Notes: a model not told the origin generated them from the sequence alone. Shown: positions 10,604-20,473, counted from the stretch's first letter. The stretch is 64,000 bases of DNA from Harmothoe impar (GCA_947462335.1 OX381715.1:42687472-42751471), one strand, 5' to 3'. A program made the numbers and translations.

Positions 10604-11722
10604 TTACATAACACGGAAAAAGGAAGAGACAACCTTGTCCTTAGACACCTTCCTGTCCAACCCATCGACCAAATACAACAAAACCGCGAGGCTCTTCCAG
10701 TCACCCCGACTCTTAATGTCAATCAAGTCGAACCCGATGGACGACAAGTAGGATGCTCCACCTCTGCGGAGCGAGTGGCTGGAGATCTTTCCTTCCAGGC
10801 CTGTGGCTTTCGTGAGGCGTCGAAGCTCACCGGAGAAGGCTGAATAAGTCATTGGCCTAACCCGGCCTTTGAGGCGGTACTGGAATAACAACTCTTCCGG
10901 GAAGGCACGGGTGTGTTCGATCAAACAGCGAACAAAATAAACTACACAAAGGGGGGATCCAGGCACTACGGTGAAAGGTATCTCCAAGGTGCGTTCTCCA
11001 TACTGGATAGTCTTGGTTCGAGGCAGGGTCAGTAGCAAGCCCCAGTCATAGAATTTCACATCCCGTACAGAAATTGACTGAGACGACTCCGTCACGTGGG
11101 CCTTACGTAAGAGGCCACGGAAGGCGGTGATGGCCGCCACCCACCAACACAAATGAAAGGAGTTCGACATATTGAGGTGTGCGTAGAACTTGAGCAGGTG
11201 TGCAGGTTCCAGGGGCATGGCTTGAACCGGAGAGTAACCGAGCCTGCGCTTCGCACCTAGCATAGTGCGCTTCACCAAAAAGTTACTGGCATTAACTGGC
11301 GCATAACCATGTAGCTGTTGCAGATAGGACAAAGCACTAAGATAACACTCAATGCTGGAATACTTAAGCCTCCGGGCCATATACGCGACATACAGACACA
11401 CTCCTTCCTGCGTACAGGGGAGCGGCACAACATCGTATGCGGCACAAAACTCGTGGTAGTGTTTCCATTGGGACCTGCGGGTCTTGATTGAGTTATCAGC
11501 CAGGGCACGCTCCTGTAGCAACCTGGTTTCCTCCCGTAGCAACGACAGTCCTGCAACACAGTGGAAAAGGCGGTAAGACAGCAGCCACTTGAGGGTAAGC
11601 GAGGCGGGACACATAGTCAGCTTCACAATTGTCACCTGACCTAATGTACAAACACCGAATGCAAATGTTGTATGTGAAACACAGCCAGAACAGTTCACGG
11701 AGGAGGTCCATGCTGACCACAT
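10604..11722 (-). CDS. Ngaro tyrosine recombinase
   Basis: This predicted YR would integrate the circular cDNA. The 372-residue frame has the core phage-integrase-like signatures: the first catalytic Arg in FRGLLRKAHV, the HSLRRGG box (His316, Arg319), a following GDWKS and the nucleophile Tyr350 in VLLYLVD. An N-terminal SAM-like helical region is present (KTRRSQWKHYHEFC). The first ~70 residues overlap the end of pol in another frame (11496-11722), so the true start may lie further in or be reached from pol. All catalytic residues are present and there are no internal stops. Confidence 0.85.
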   Translation of the reverse strand: MWSAWTSSVNCSGCVSHTTFAFGVCTLGQVTIVKLTMCPASLTLKWLLSYRLFHCVAGLSLLREETRLLQERALADNSIKTRRSQWKHYHEFCAAYDVVPLPCTQEGVCLYVAYMARRLKYSSIECYLSALSYLQQLHGYAPVNASNFLVKRTMLGAKRRLGYSPVQAMPLEPAHLLKFYAHLNMSNSFHLCWWVAAITAFRGLLRKAHVTESSQSISVRDVKFYDWGLLLTLPRTKTIQYGERTLEIPFTVVPGSPLCVVYFVRCLIEHTRAFPEELLFQYRLKGRVRPMTYSAFSGELRRLTKATGLEGKISSHSLRRGGASYLSSIGFDLIDIKSRGDWKSLAVLLYLVDGLDRKVSKDKVVSSFFRVM

Positions 11723-14357
11723 TACGGCTCCTACCTGTCTGGAGCATGCGACACACCTGCGTGTTGTCGCTCAGAATGAGCACTGTAGAGTCTCTATACC
11801 TAGGACCCCACCTGACTATGGCCATGAGGACCGGCCACAGCTCTTGAATGTTGATGTTATGAGTCAGGTCGTCATAGGTAGGCACCGGGAAATAGTGATC
11901 CGGGTAGTAGGGGAGGCCCGGGACGAATTTGTGAAACCAAACCCCGTACAGCCAGTCCCCCTGGTGGTAGGCTCCGAAACCCCTGGAGGACGAGTCACAA
12001 GAGATTATAGCCGATGGCTCCTTGGGGCACAGAATCCTGGCCTTGCCGTTGAAGACGGAGGCAAAGGCCACCCACCACCTCAAGTCCGCCCTAAACTCCT
12101 CATTCAGAAGCACCTTATGATGTGACTCGCGGATACTGTTTGCTAGGTTGATGACCCTACGCGAGAAGGTACGGCCTCCCCTGACCACTGTGGAGCAGTG
12201 GCCCAGGATACCCGCGAGCTGCTGGAGTTCAAGCTTGGTGGCTACACGCTTGGCGGAGAACTCCGCAAGGACCTCATACAGTGAAGATAACTTGTCATCA
12301 GGTAAACTAATCTCCATAGCCGAACTGTCTATCATGATCCCCAAGCACACCGCTCTCCTCGAGGGGTTCGTAACCTTGGGCCACTTCACATGAAACCCCA
12401 TGCCGCGGACAATAGATATGAGGAGCCCTTGGGCATAGGCACAGTCATCGTATGTAGGCCCCATCACTGTCAGGTCATCAATGTAGTTGGAGACTTGGTA
12501 GATACCCCTCCTATGCATACATCTCACCACATAGTCACCCACCTGGGTGAACAAGTAGGGGGCACACTTAAGTCCAAACGATAGAACTCTGTCCTCATAG
12601 ATACTCTCGCCCTGGCCTAGATCCCAGCAGAAGCATTGGTAGGTGGCATTGTCTGGTAGTATATTGACACTGCGATACGCCTGCGACAGATCAATAGAAC
12701 AGACATAGTCCATTGGGTTCAGCATTTCTGTTAGATAGTCCACACCTTTGTAAGAGAATGTATCACAAGTGTCACTCATGAAGTTATTTATAGACTTTTG
12801 GAGTGGCCGTTTGCAATCGGTGATAGGCCTAAGAGTACCATCCTTCTTAGCAATGGCACCCAGACTATGGACACACATGGGGGGATCCACTGCCACTGTG
12901 ACCTTACCCTCTTGTAACTCCCTCACAATTGTCTCATTCATCTCAATATTGAATTGACCGTCTAGAATACTGCGGTAATTCTGACAGTCATATGAGTCAA
13001 TATGAACATTATCTACTATGGTGAAACCATTGAATATACCTGCTAGCACAAAGTCATCCTCAGCACACATGGCCGGACTGAACCTATAGTACTCAGCTGC
13101 CACCCTACATGGGAGCAGCTGGGACCTGACTGGGCCTACTCTATGCTGACAAGTACATATGCCTAGGAGACAATCATTGTAAACAAGTATGGGCTCTGGA
13201 ACCTTCGGTACATACACATAGCATACAAGTAGCCTACCACACACAGGAACAGTGTCAGAAACCTCAACCACCATAGCTTGACTAGTACAGACATGTATAT
13301 CAACCCCAGCGGGGGGAGCCCCATCATCACCAGCGGGTGACATAATGTCACCAGCGGGTGACACAGGAGTAAGGTAATCAAAGTAACCTGAGTCCACATC
13401 AGAGTCTGACCTATCACCAGAGGGTGAAAACCCATCACCAGCGGATGACAGGCCACAGTCTACATCTCTAACATCAACCTCAGTGGCAGACAGAGTACCA
13501 ATACACATGCTAGAGTGAACATACTCACTCGCGGGTGAGGCGATCTCACCCCCGGGCGAGGCGACGATAGTCGTGGGACACAATTCTTCAGCAGTTGGGG
13601 TGAAAGCATTGTCAACAAAGGATATTTTGGTATCAACCGAAGCCATTTTCTCCGGTTCTACTGCGACTAGAGCATTGTCGCACCCCTCGGCGGAAAGGTC
13701 GCACAATAATCTACCCGTAGGTACAGAAGATAGAGCTGTAGGAGCTGTATTTACCTTGTAATCAATGGATTTAGACATTTCGCCTACCCTCGCACGGTCG
13801 TCTCCCTCCCGATGCCGCCATGTTGGAACAACATCTCGGCCACGCGAGAGAGGCGAGGTTACCGACTTTTTTGCGTTTTCGGACATTATAACTGGACAAT
13901 TCGATTCAAATTGTCCGCAAACAGGTACAGAATGTCCGATTGAACAACGATTTGCAATAATATCTACTTTTTCGGCGGAAAAACATGAATTTATGCTAAT
14001 GAGTTCGGCCGTCGAAGAGGTACTGAAGGGGGCGCTCGGCGAGAAATGTTCAATAATATCCTCACCCGTAGCGACCGACGAAGGGGCCCCGGCGGGGGCG
14101 CTCGGCGTTCTACTTATTGACCCGCCCGCAGCGACCGACGAAGAGGTACTGATGGGGGCGCTCGGCGTTCTGGTAAGTGAACCCGCGGTCGTCGGTGCAG
14201 GCGCCGACGAAGAGGTACTGATGGGGGCGCTCGGCGTTCTAGTTGACGACCCCGCTATCGTCGGTGTAGGCGCCGACGAAGAGGCCCTGAAGGGGGGGTT
14301 GCGGGTCGTCGTCTCTCCACCCAGCCCCCACTGGGGCAGAGAGGTGCTGATGGGGCG
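11496..14357 (-). CDS. Ngaro pol: reverse transcriptase and RNase H, in frame with gag
   Basis: The frame is open from the codon after the gag stop (14357) to a stop at 11496, 953 codons. The first ATG is at 13886. The N-terminal part is disordered and Ser/Thr/Pro-rich, with a ~22-residue tandem repeat (RTPSAPISTSS), followed by SPAGD-type repeats. RT motifs follow: LRPITDC, SIDLSQAYRSVN, FGLKCAPYLF and the catalytic YIDD (residue ~468 from the ATG). RNase H follows with its acidic set in SCDSS, QELWP, LSDNTQ and EADYVSR. There is no methyltransferase domain after RNase H. Because gag and pol share one frame with a single TGA between them, stop-codon readthrough is a likely means of expression. 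Internal initiation at 13886 is the alternative. Confidence 0.82.
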   Translation of the reverse strand, partial: RPISTSLPQWGLGGETTTRNPPFRASSSAPTPTIAGSSTRTPSAPISTSSSAPAPTTAGSLTRTPSAPISTSSSVAAGGSISRTPSAPAGAPSSVATGEDIIEHFSPSAPFSTSSTAELISINSCFSAEKVDIIANRCSIGHSVPVCGQFESNCPVIMSENAKKSVTSPLSRGRDVVPTWRHREGDDRARVGEMSKSIDYKVNTAPTALSSVPTGRLLCDLSAEGCDNALVAVEPEKMASVDTKISFVDNAFTPTAEELCPTTIVASPGGEIASPASEYVHSSMCIGTLSATEVDVRDVDCGLSSAGDGFSPSGDRSDSDVDSGYFDYLTPVSPAGDIMSPAGDDGAPPAGVDIHVCTSQAMVVEVSDTVPVCGRLLVCYVYVPKVPEPILVYNDCLLGICTCQHRVGPVRSQLLPCRVAAEYYRFSPAMCAEDDFVLAGIFNGFTIVDNVHIDSYDCQNYRSILDGQFNIEMNETIVRELQEGKVTVAVDPPMCVHSLGAIAKKDGTLRPITDCKRPLQKSINNFMSDTCDTFSYKGVDYLTEMLNPMDYVCSIDLSQAYRSVNILPDNATYQCFCWDLGQGESIYEDRVLSFGLKCAPYLFTQVGDYVVRCMHRRGIYQVSNYIDDLTVMGPTYDDCAYAQGLLISIVRGMGFHVKWPKVTNPSRRAVCLGIMIDSSAMEISLPDDKLSSLYEVLAEFSAKRVATKLELQQLAGILGHCSTVVRGGRTFSRRVINLANSIRESHHKVLLNEEFRADLRWWVAFASVFNGKARILCPKEPSAIISCDSSSRGFGAYHQGDWLYGVWFHKFVPGLPYYPDHYFPVPTYDDLTHNINIQELWPVLMAIVRWGPRYRDSTVLILSDNTQVCRMLQTGRSRNVVSMDLLRELFWLCFTYNICIRCLYIRSGDNCEADYVSRLAYPQVAAVLPPFPLCCRTVVATGGNQVATGACPG
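14030..14300 (-). repeat. CpG-rich coding minisatellite in Ngaro pol
   Basis: About four copies of a 60-69-bp unit, marked by CTCGGCG at 14035, 14101, 14161 and 14230. They are translated on the minus strand as a Ser/Thr/Ala/Pro-rich repeat in the pol frame. CpG density is well above the surroundings. Confidence 0.6.
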
Positions 14358-14360
14358 TCA
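14358..14360 (-). promoter_or_regulatory. candidate readthrough stop between gag and pol
   Basis: A single TGA followed by C (AAG TGA CGC) divides two long frames that are otherwise continuous. TGA-C is a leaky context. The DIRS-order neighbour has the equivalent in-frame stop (AAG TAG GAT) at the same place. Confidence 0.55.
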
Positions 14361-15479
14361 CTTTGAGAGCTGCTTCTGCCTCTTGGGGCAGTCACAACCC
14401 TTGTGATCCGGGGAAGCACAAGTGTAACAGACATGCTTATAGTCACAGGAAGCACCACTGCTACATCTGAAGAAGCTCCATCTGGCACAAGGCTCCTCTG
14501 AATCACCTTGAGACTTATGGGACTTCTGCCTGCTTTTCTTCTTTCTACCAGAGCCCCCACCTGAGGCCCCTCCAGTGGCAGAGGGGTCTGAGGCTCCTCC
14601 CCCTGCAGGCTTGTGATCAGGCAGGAACTCTGAGATGAGGGCTCCATCACCATAAACAAAGGCCCTAGCCCCATACTGGTTGGCCCTACCCCTCATTGCT
14701 GCATCATATGCCAGCAGCTGGTCCAGGCTGTTTATGTCCATGGCAGACCTGTCACACAGGTACCTCACATGGTCCTGTATGTTGCCACAGTGGGGAGTGG
14801 GAGAAGTCACCTTGAGGTGCACTGACTGCAGCCTGGACAGGCAACCCATCAGCTGGTCAAACCTGGTGATCCTAGTGACCCCCACTGGGAGATGTCTCTT
14901 CAGAGAAAAGAGGGACTTGTTCTTCTTCCTGAGCCGCTTCATCTTCTTGGTGCCAGGACTATCTGAGTCAAATTCACAGTCATCAGATGACAGGGGGAGG
15001 GGCCCATCAGGAGGCTTGTCACCACCCAGCAGTGGGTAGGTGGGTGGTAGGCCAGGTGGGAGGGGGGGCTGAGGTGCAGGAGCAGGGGCCCCAGGAGGGG
15101 TTCTCACCAACCTGTCCAGAGTCCCTTTGATGTCCTGGACTGTCTCCTGAAGGGTGGTGATGCCCCCCTGAACATCAGTGACATCCCTCCGGACCTCACT
15201 TAACTGGTCCTGTTGTGAGGCCACCCAGTCAGTGAGCCTCTCCACATCATCAGGCTCTTCTTCCTCCTCCTCCCCTTGTGAGGCCTCCCCCAGCCCACTC
15301 CCTCCAGGTATAGGCTTAGGCTCAGGCTCAGGTGGGTTAACAGTCCTATTAGGCTCCAGTTTGGATTTGGCATGTAGTGACATGTTCAGCAAATCCAGTT
15401 CACAGTTCTGTCCAGTGGGGGGAGGATGCCTGTACAGGCACTTGCTGCAGTTCCTGGCCGCTCCTGGTATAGGAGGCAT
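14358..15479 (-). CDS. Ngaro gag-like nucleocapsid protein
   Basis: This 373-residue protein has an N-terminal CSKC...C cluster, then an acidic Pro/Glu-rich segment, a short coiled coil (VASQQDQLSEVRRDVTD), a central helical part and a basic Gly/Ser-rich linker. Its C-terminus carries two metal-binding motifs: a CCCH-like CSSGASCDYKH followed by a knuckle CYTCASPDHKGCDC. The same pair occurs in the neighbouring DIRS-order element. It ends ...QLSK-TGA, and the frame continues open into pol. ATG at 15479 is the first in frame after A1. Confidence 0.75.
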   Translation of the reverse strand: MPPIPGAARNCSKCLYRHPPPTGQNCELDLLNMSLHAKSKLEPNRTVNPPEPEPKPIPGGSGLGEASQGEEEEEEPDDVERLTDWVASQQDQLSEVRRDVTDVQGGITTLQETVQDIKGTLDRLVRTPPGAPAPAPQPPLPPGLPPTYPLLGGDKPPDGPLPLSSDDCEFDSDSPGTKKMKRLRKKNKSLFSLKRHLPVGVTRITRFDQLMGCLSRLQSVHLKVTSPTPHCGNIQDHVRYLCDRSAMDINSLDQLLAYDAAMRGRANQYGARAFVYGDGALISEFLPDHKPAGGGASDPSATGGASGGGSGRKKKSRQKSHKSQGDSEEPCARWSFFRCSSGASCDYKHVCYTCASPDHKGCDCPKRQKQLSK

Positions 15480-15510
15480 GGTTAATCCAAAATAAGGTTA
15501 CTCCAGCAGC

Positions 15511-15718
15511 AGAAAAAAATGGCTGTACCTGGTCCCAGTGTTTGAAAAGGTAACTGGGTCACAGGGGTGGATTGTGGGAGGTGCCACCCCGGTGACCCCT
15601 AGGTGGGAAACCAGGAACCAACTGCAGCGTCTGAGTAGCAGACCACTGCAGGAGTATAGTAGTAGACATACACTGACAGTTATACAGTTATAATAACAAC
15701 CTAATTATAACCCCCATA
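15511..15718 (-). repeat. Ngaro split repeat A1
   Basis: This is the 5' terminal repeat in the minus sense, starting about 30 bp upstream of the gag ATG. It shares about 208 bp with A2. Confidence 0.85.
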
Positions 15719-15932
15719 TTAATAAATAATTATGACTATATTTCTATGTCAACAAGCATACTCTATAATTATAAGAGAACAAAGAGGAAGTCAGTGGTTA
15801 GGTGTCAAGCATCAGATATTACATGGCCAACAACACACCAACCACAATGTAATAATGCAATAATTACATTAAAGAAGCAAAATACTTCACCGGTACATAA
15901 TCAATCAACAATAACTCTGAATCAGAATTAAG
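15719..15932 (-). other. 3' flank of the DIRS-order element's recombinase
   Basis: AT-rich, no frame. It lies between Ngaro A1 and the stop of the broken recombinase and presumably belongs to the DIRS-order element's 3' end. Confidence 0.35.
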
Positions 15933-16749
15933 TCAGTACCGGTAAATAGCACTAGATTTCCAATTACAAAGTACCCTAATAGAATCAAGTGGTACATTCA
16001 AGGACCTCAAAAGAGAAGCCCCACCATGTCTCAAAGAATGGGTACTTATCCTGTTGACAGGAAAGCCCACTCTTTTGGACAAATCTTTCAATCTTGAGTT
16101 AAAGGCATTGTAGTGCAAATGCATTAAGTCAGAGCTTCTATGAGAATTTTGAATAGAGTCAATTAACAAACCTCTCACACAAAGGGGAGAACCCGGAATG
16201 TTGTGGAGAAAAATTTTAAAAGGTGATTTACCTAATTGGTCTGTCTTAGAAGACTTAATTTTGAGGGTGACATGGGACAAAGACACATCTATGTCCCCAC
16301 ATGTCAAGGAATGTCTCGTATTGGTGACGTGACATTTCCGCAGAAGGCCCCTGAAGCACAGCAACACTGCAAGCCAAAACGACCTGTGTTCAGAATTTTT
16401 CATGTTTAAAAATTTAAACATGGCCAATGACTGATAAAGGATACCTAGATGGACTATTAAAGCAAGCATAAGTCCTATCAATCCCGATTAAAAGTTGTTT
16501 CACCAGAAAACACATAGAAAAATCAGGAAAACCTAATATTTTACACTGATACCAAACAGCAGAGAGATAATTACGCACTGACACGGGCTTTACCCTGGAG
16601 GACAAATAAGTAGCATACATCCGAGCCTGAATTGAAGAGCAAGAAAACTCCTTGAAATGAAATAATTTACAAAAATTATTATACCTCCTTAATTGAGCTG
16701 CTCGTGTCAGTTTAGTTGAGTCCGCAAGACTAGCATTAAAAAGACACAC
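15933..16749 (-). pseudogene. tyrosine recombinase of the DIRS-order element, frameshifted
   Basis: Two overlapping minus-strand frames (16414-16749, then 15933-16481) together cover a YR. The N-terminal core-binding part contains TRAAQLRRYNNFC and RNYLSAVWYQ. The catalytic part has FRGLLRKCHV, HSLRHGG and a terminal CNWKSSAIYRY. One frameshift near 16440-16480 separates them. The frame stops directly after the probable catalytic tyrosine. It is clearly the same family as the Ngaro recombinase at 10604-11722 but much diverged. Confidence 0.75.
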
Positions 16750-18748
16750 AGCACATGTTATTCATGGACAAGGAATTATTACACAAGTTAATATAACCTT
16801 TATACGGTAGTCTAGATAATTGATCAGCTAATATTTTATCTTCAGATTTAATATAAGTAGCAAACAAGTCTATATTATATATGAAACATAGCCAGAATAA
16901 TTCTCTGAGCCATTCCATACTAAGGTGATTTCTGCTCCTACCGGTATTTATATTGGCTAAGACTTGCATATTATCAGTTATAATATGAATGCGTGAGTCT
17001 CTGTACTTTTCACCCCATCTCTTCAAACCAACCAGCACTGGCCAAAGTTCATATACATTTATGTTATCCTTATGAACATCCAAACGATCCAGTAGGGGTG
17101 GAAGAACTCCATGATTACATTTAGACGCTGGAAAAAATTCCTTGTTCCAAATACCATATAAGAAGTCTGTACCAGACCAAGCACCAAAACCTTTAGTAGA
17201 GGTGTCAGACACTATAGGGTCATATGTTAGATCCTTAGGAATTAATGATTTACAATTAAAATGTCGCCAGAACTGCTTCCACCACAGCAAGTCTTTCCTG
17301 GTCTCTTCACATAGGAATATGGAACCTCTATCCTTAGCTCTAGCACACAAGTCAAAGAGGCGCCTACTAAAAGTTCTTCCACCCCTAACCACGGATGAGC
17401 AGAAACTCATGAGCCCACCAATGCTCTGCAATTGTTTTTTGGTAGCATGAGACCGACCAATACACTCTTCTAAGGCTCTGTTAAGTTTAAACAACTTCTC
17501 CTCAGGCAGGGCTAGCTCCATATTAACCAAATCTATTGTAATCCCCAAGAAGGTGGTAGTAGTACATGGAGAAGTGACTTTATTAAAGGCAACACTAAAA
17601 CCCAAAAATTCCATTACCTCTATCATAAGGTCTCGTTGGCGAAGACATTCTAGCTCGGAGTCACAAATCATTAAAAAATCGTCAAGGTAATTAACCACCT
17701 TACCAACTCCATAAGCTCTACCCACCAACACAATGAATTCAGATATCTTGTTGAAAATATAAGGCGCACACCTTAGACCAAAGCCTGTTGTTTTCATAAT
17801 TTTCATAACCCAAGCCAAAATTCCACCTGAATCCTTGAAAGGTACAGTGAGGAGCATATACATTCACCGTCCTATAGGCTGACTTCAAATCGATGACAGC
17901 CATGTGATCACCTCTATCCAAAAGTGAGACTGCTGTGCTAACAGAATTATAAGTAAATGGTTTATAAGTCTGTTGCATAAAATTATTTATAGCCTTATGT
18001 CCCGGCATGCTACAATCTGTGATAGGCCTAAGTTTTCCATTTGACTTTGAAACCCCTCCTAGAGCATGAACACATCCAGGTCTCATTATTGTCTGAGTCA
18101 CTAACCCTGCCTGGGTCTCTTATTGCACTAGGTCACACATTTCAGAGTAAAAATTATCCTCGAGAATTGAGTTATAAGTTTTACAAAAATACTCGGTCTC
18201 ACAATTATCATCAATAATTTTGAAACCGTTTACTACCCCCTGCCAAATAAATTTGGCCATTTCAGGGTCATGGGGCAGAACATTGCCCTGGCCATACAAA
18301 AATGGGCAAACCTACATGGCATAAGGTTTGTACTCCTGCCCCCAATTAAATGTATGCATTTACATGTACCAGCCAAAGAATTTTCATACACACTAATTAC
18401 AGGTGTATCAACACCACCTTCAATTTGAAATAACAAATTATTAGGTTCATTAGGTAGATTGTCTAATTTCCCAGGTAAATTACTGCCTGGTGGGAAGTTT
18501 ACATTTTTTGACAAATTAGAAAGATCCTGAAAATTCTCAAAATGTTTTGAACTATCTCGAGTAGAAAAATTAATTTCAACGTTCCGGAGGTTTTTTGAAC
18601 ATTCTGGGTCGCCAAAAATAATTTTGGGACTCCCAAAAATATCTGACTCATTTTCAACAGTCTGAGTTTGGGCTTTGGAGATAACTACGTCAGAGTCTAA
18701 GGCAATCTGAATTTTTGACTCCTTAAGTAGCACATCCCTAACATCCTA
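16736..18748 (-). pseudogene. RT/RNase H of the DIRS-order element, with stops and frameshifts
   Basis: Pieces at 18233-18748, 17739-18101 and 16736-17863 are collinear with the Ngaro pol: a Cys-rich patch, VHALGG...LRPITDC, IDLKSAYRTVN, FGLRCAPYIF, YLDD, VSDTSTKGFGAW, YELWPVL, IITDNMQ and a final LADQLSRL. An in-frame TAA lies near 18120 and frameshifts near 18230 and 17790. The frame upstream continues from gag through a TAG at about 18749-18751, the same gag-stop-pol layout as the Ngaro. A near-identical partial copy lies at 20474-22072. Confidence 0.75.
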
Positions 18749-18907
18749 CTTAGAGACAGACTTAGCATCATTCTTACAATCAAATGCCCCATGTGAGCTG
18801 GACTTGCAGAACATGCATTGGTGCCTATATCTACACCCCTGCGAGCTGCATCCAGATACCTTGTTGAAAGTAAAACAAGATCTAGGTCCCTCCGATTTAG
18901 ACACTGC
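18749..18907 (-). pseudogene. C-terminal gag fragment of the DIRS-order element
   Basis: The frame encodes a CCCH-like CSSQGCRYRH followed by the knuckle CMFCKSSSHGAFDC and ends ...SVSK-TAG, matching the gag C-terminus of the Ngaro. An in-frame TAA upstream (near 18908) and loss of homology suggest that the gag N-terminus is missing. Confidence 0.6.
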
Positions 18908-19000
18908 TTATTTATACTCAGATTCAACGAGTTGATCCGTCCTATTAAACCCTTTTCATATGTTAAGTATGAGAACATCATGTTGGAACACCTGAGGTGA

Positions 19001-19676
19001 TATGTATCACAATAACTATAACTTATTTTATATATTATATGAGTAACCTGGCAGTGTACCCGGAAACCCTTACAATTAAATATAGCTTACTGGTGATCTA
19101 GTTGTGGGCAAGGTGCTCTCCGCTTCTAATAGACAAATGAGTAAGGTGCTGTCCTCTTCTTAATACTGTTTCTTGGATAAATATCACTCGTAGGTAAGTT
19201 CATATATATATACACAGCTCGGCAAGTATCCCGTCCTCGTTCCAGGAATGTTCATTATATAGGTAAGTATAATCCAACTGGAAACCACGAGCATAGTTTG
19301 TTTAGTGCGTAATCCTTGGACGGGAACAGTTTATAACACAGCACAATAATATCAGGAACAACATCATGGTAAAGTATCCCAAAAATTAGTTCAGGGGCGT
19401 TGGTTTGGTAGCTTCCTGGTGGAGTCCTGATTCCCCATCAGGTCAGCTTAAGTTGAGAGTTGAGTAGTTAGGTAAGTCCAGAGTTCCCACGGAAGTTCCC
19501 CTGCATTGTTAATGCATCTAAAAAGATGCTCCCTATTCCCAAGAGAATAAGGGAAACCCGTCATAAAAATAAATTATGACATCCGATTAAATGAAAGAAC
19601 AATTAATCAACAGGGAAACTTTTAATTCCCATACCCTATTTCTATAGAATAGAAAGAGACTCAGAGCCTTTAGTGT
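19001..19676 (-). other. Gypsy copy 1, first part of 3' non-coding region
   Basis: Closely related to 52530-53216 in copy 2 (shared GAGTAACCTGGCAGTGTACC, CACAGCTCGGCAAGTATCCC and others). No long frame. It lies between the accessory ORF and the point where the DIRS-order element broke in. Confidence 0.7.
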
Positions 19677-20473
19677 TTACCCTAATGGCTCGTCTTTTGC
19701 CCTCATTAGGGCAAGTGCGTGCTCAGCCGTGCCATCCCACATATCGAATGCCACGCCAAACACCCCGTAGAACTTTACGTTGATGTCCTGTAGCCTGCTG
19801 GCTAACTTCTCGTTCTCCTGACGAAAGAATTCTGAGGCTGCTTCGGCTTTCCTTTTGCCAGAATCCGCCCCCCTTGACTTCTTTGCCAAGTACTCAGCAT
19901 TGCCAGCAGTGATCAATGCTTTTTCTTCCCTATGGGCTATCTTTAGGCCATGTGTAAATAGGCCTAACATCCGGGTGGAGTACTCCACCGCCAACTGTCG
20001 TTAGGTCAAAGGCAGAGAAGTCTTTGATCTCGTTAGCGGGCTCTCTTTGGGCCAGGCACCACCGTGGTCAGGTTGACTACTGGTGCTGTCTGAACTACTC
20101 AGATGTCTCGTACGGTAGCTATCCGTACTAGAGGAGGCCGTTGCATGCCCGCCGGAGTCACGTTTCCGCTCCTTCCGGTCAACATACAATGGATCTGGAT
20201 ACTCGCGATAGTTATCACGACCTTCCGGGGCTTGATAATTCCCATAGTAGGAATTATCGATCTCCTCCAGAGTGGAGCCCGCGTTCCTCCTCTTCCGGCC
20301 CGGAGAGGAAGATCAGGAGCGGTCCCGGCCGGACCGGCTCCTCCCTCGAGCACCCCCTTGAGCTTCTGGTTGCCGGAAGCTGCCGGCACCCCTTCGGGAG
20401 GTACGGCTGTTACAGAGAACTCCGTACTCCTCGTCGTTCATGGCGAACTTGTTTCGTCCGTCCACTCTTGCGG
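19677..20473 (-). pseudogene. Gypsy accessory helical ORF, copy 1 (N-part degraded)
   Basis: The 3' part (19677-19994) encodes about 105 residues with long Ala/Glu/Lys/Arg-rich helices (FTHGLKIAHREEKALI, KRKAEAASEFFRQENEKL) and ends in FYGVFGVAFDMWDGTAEHAL...DEPLG. The same protein is present in copy 2 at 56784-57546. Upstream, 20000-20473 is Ser/Arg/Asp-rich in several frames (RKERKRDSGGHATASSS), so a frameshift near 20000 splits the ORF. The position after pol and before the 3' LTR is where some Gypsy elements carry env or accessory genes. No signal peptide or transmembrane segment is visible. Function unknown; a coiled-coil protein is what the sequence shows. Confidence 0.55.

Larger units (their letters stand above)
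10131..15718 (-). mobile_element. Ngaro-type tyrosine-recombinase retrotransposon with split direct repeats
   Basis: In the minus orientation the order is A1 (15511-15718), gag, pol (RT-RNase H), tyrosine recombinase, B1 (10452-10543), A2 (10245-10452) and B2 (10131-10223). The A1/A2 and B1/B2 pairs are near identical. This A1-ORFs-B1-A2-B2 layout, a YR in place of an integrase and the absence of a methyltransferase domain after RNase H match Ngaro-type elements of the DIRS order. All three reading frames are intact, so it looks young and possibly mobile. It interrupts the older DIRS-order element. Confidence 0.88.
9856..18990 (-). mobile_element. defective DIRS-order element inserted in the Gypsy, itself split by Ngaro
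   Basis: Comparison with Gypsy copy 2 shows non-Gypsy DNA from about 9856 to 18990. Removing the Ngaro element at 10131-15718 leaves a minus-strand element with a gag C-terminus, RT/RNase H and tyrosine recombinase, all broken by stops and frameshifts. Its terminal repeats were not identified. The AT-rich part at 9856-10130 is assigned to it only by position. Confidence 0.55.

Noticed and set aside
13765..14406. 213-codon plus-strand ORF with MGALGVLV repeats
   Set aside because: It is the opposite strand of the Ngaro pol minisatellite, which has a better-supported minus-strand reading in the pol frame.
19677..19994. An env gene for the Gypsy
   Set aside because: No signal peptide, transmembrane segment or cysteine pattern is visible in either copy. 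The sequence is mainly helical and charged.
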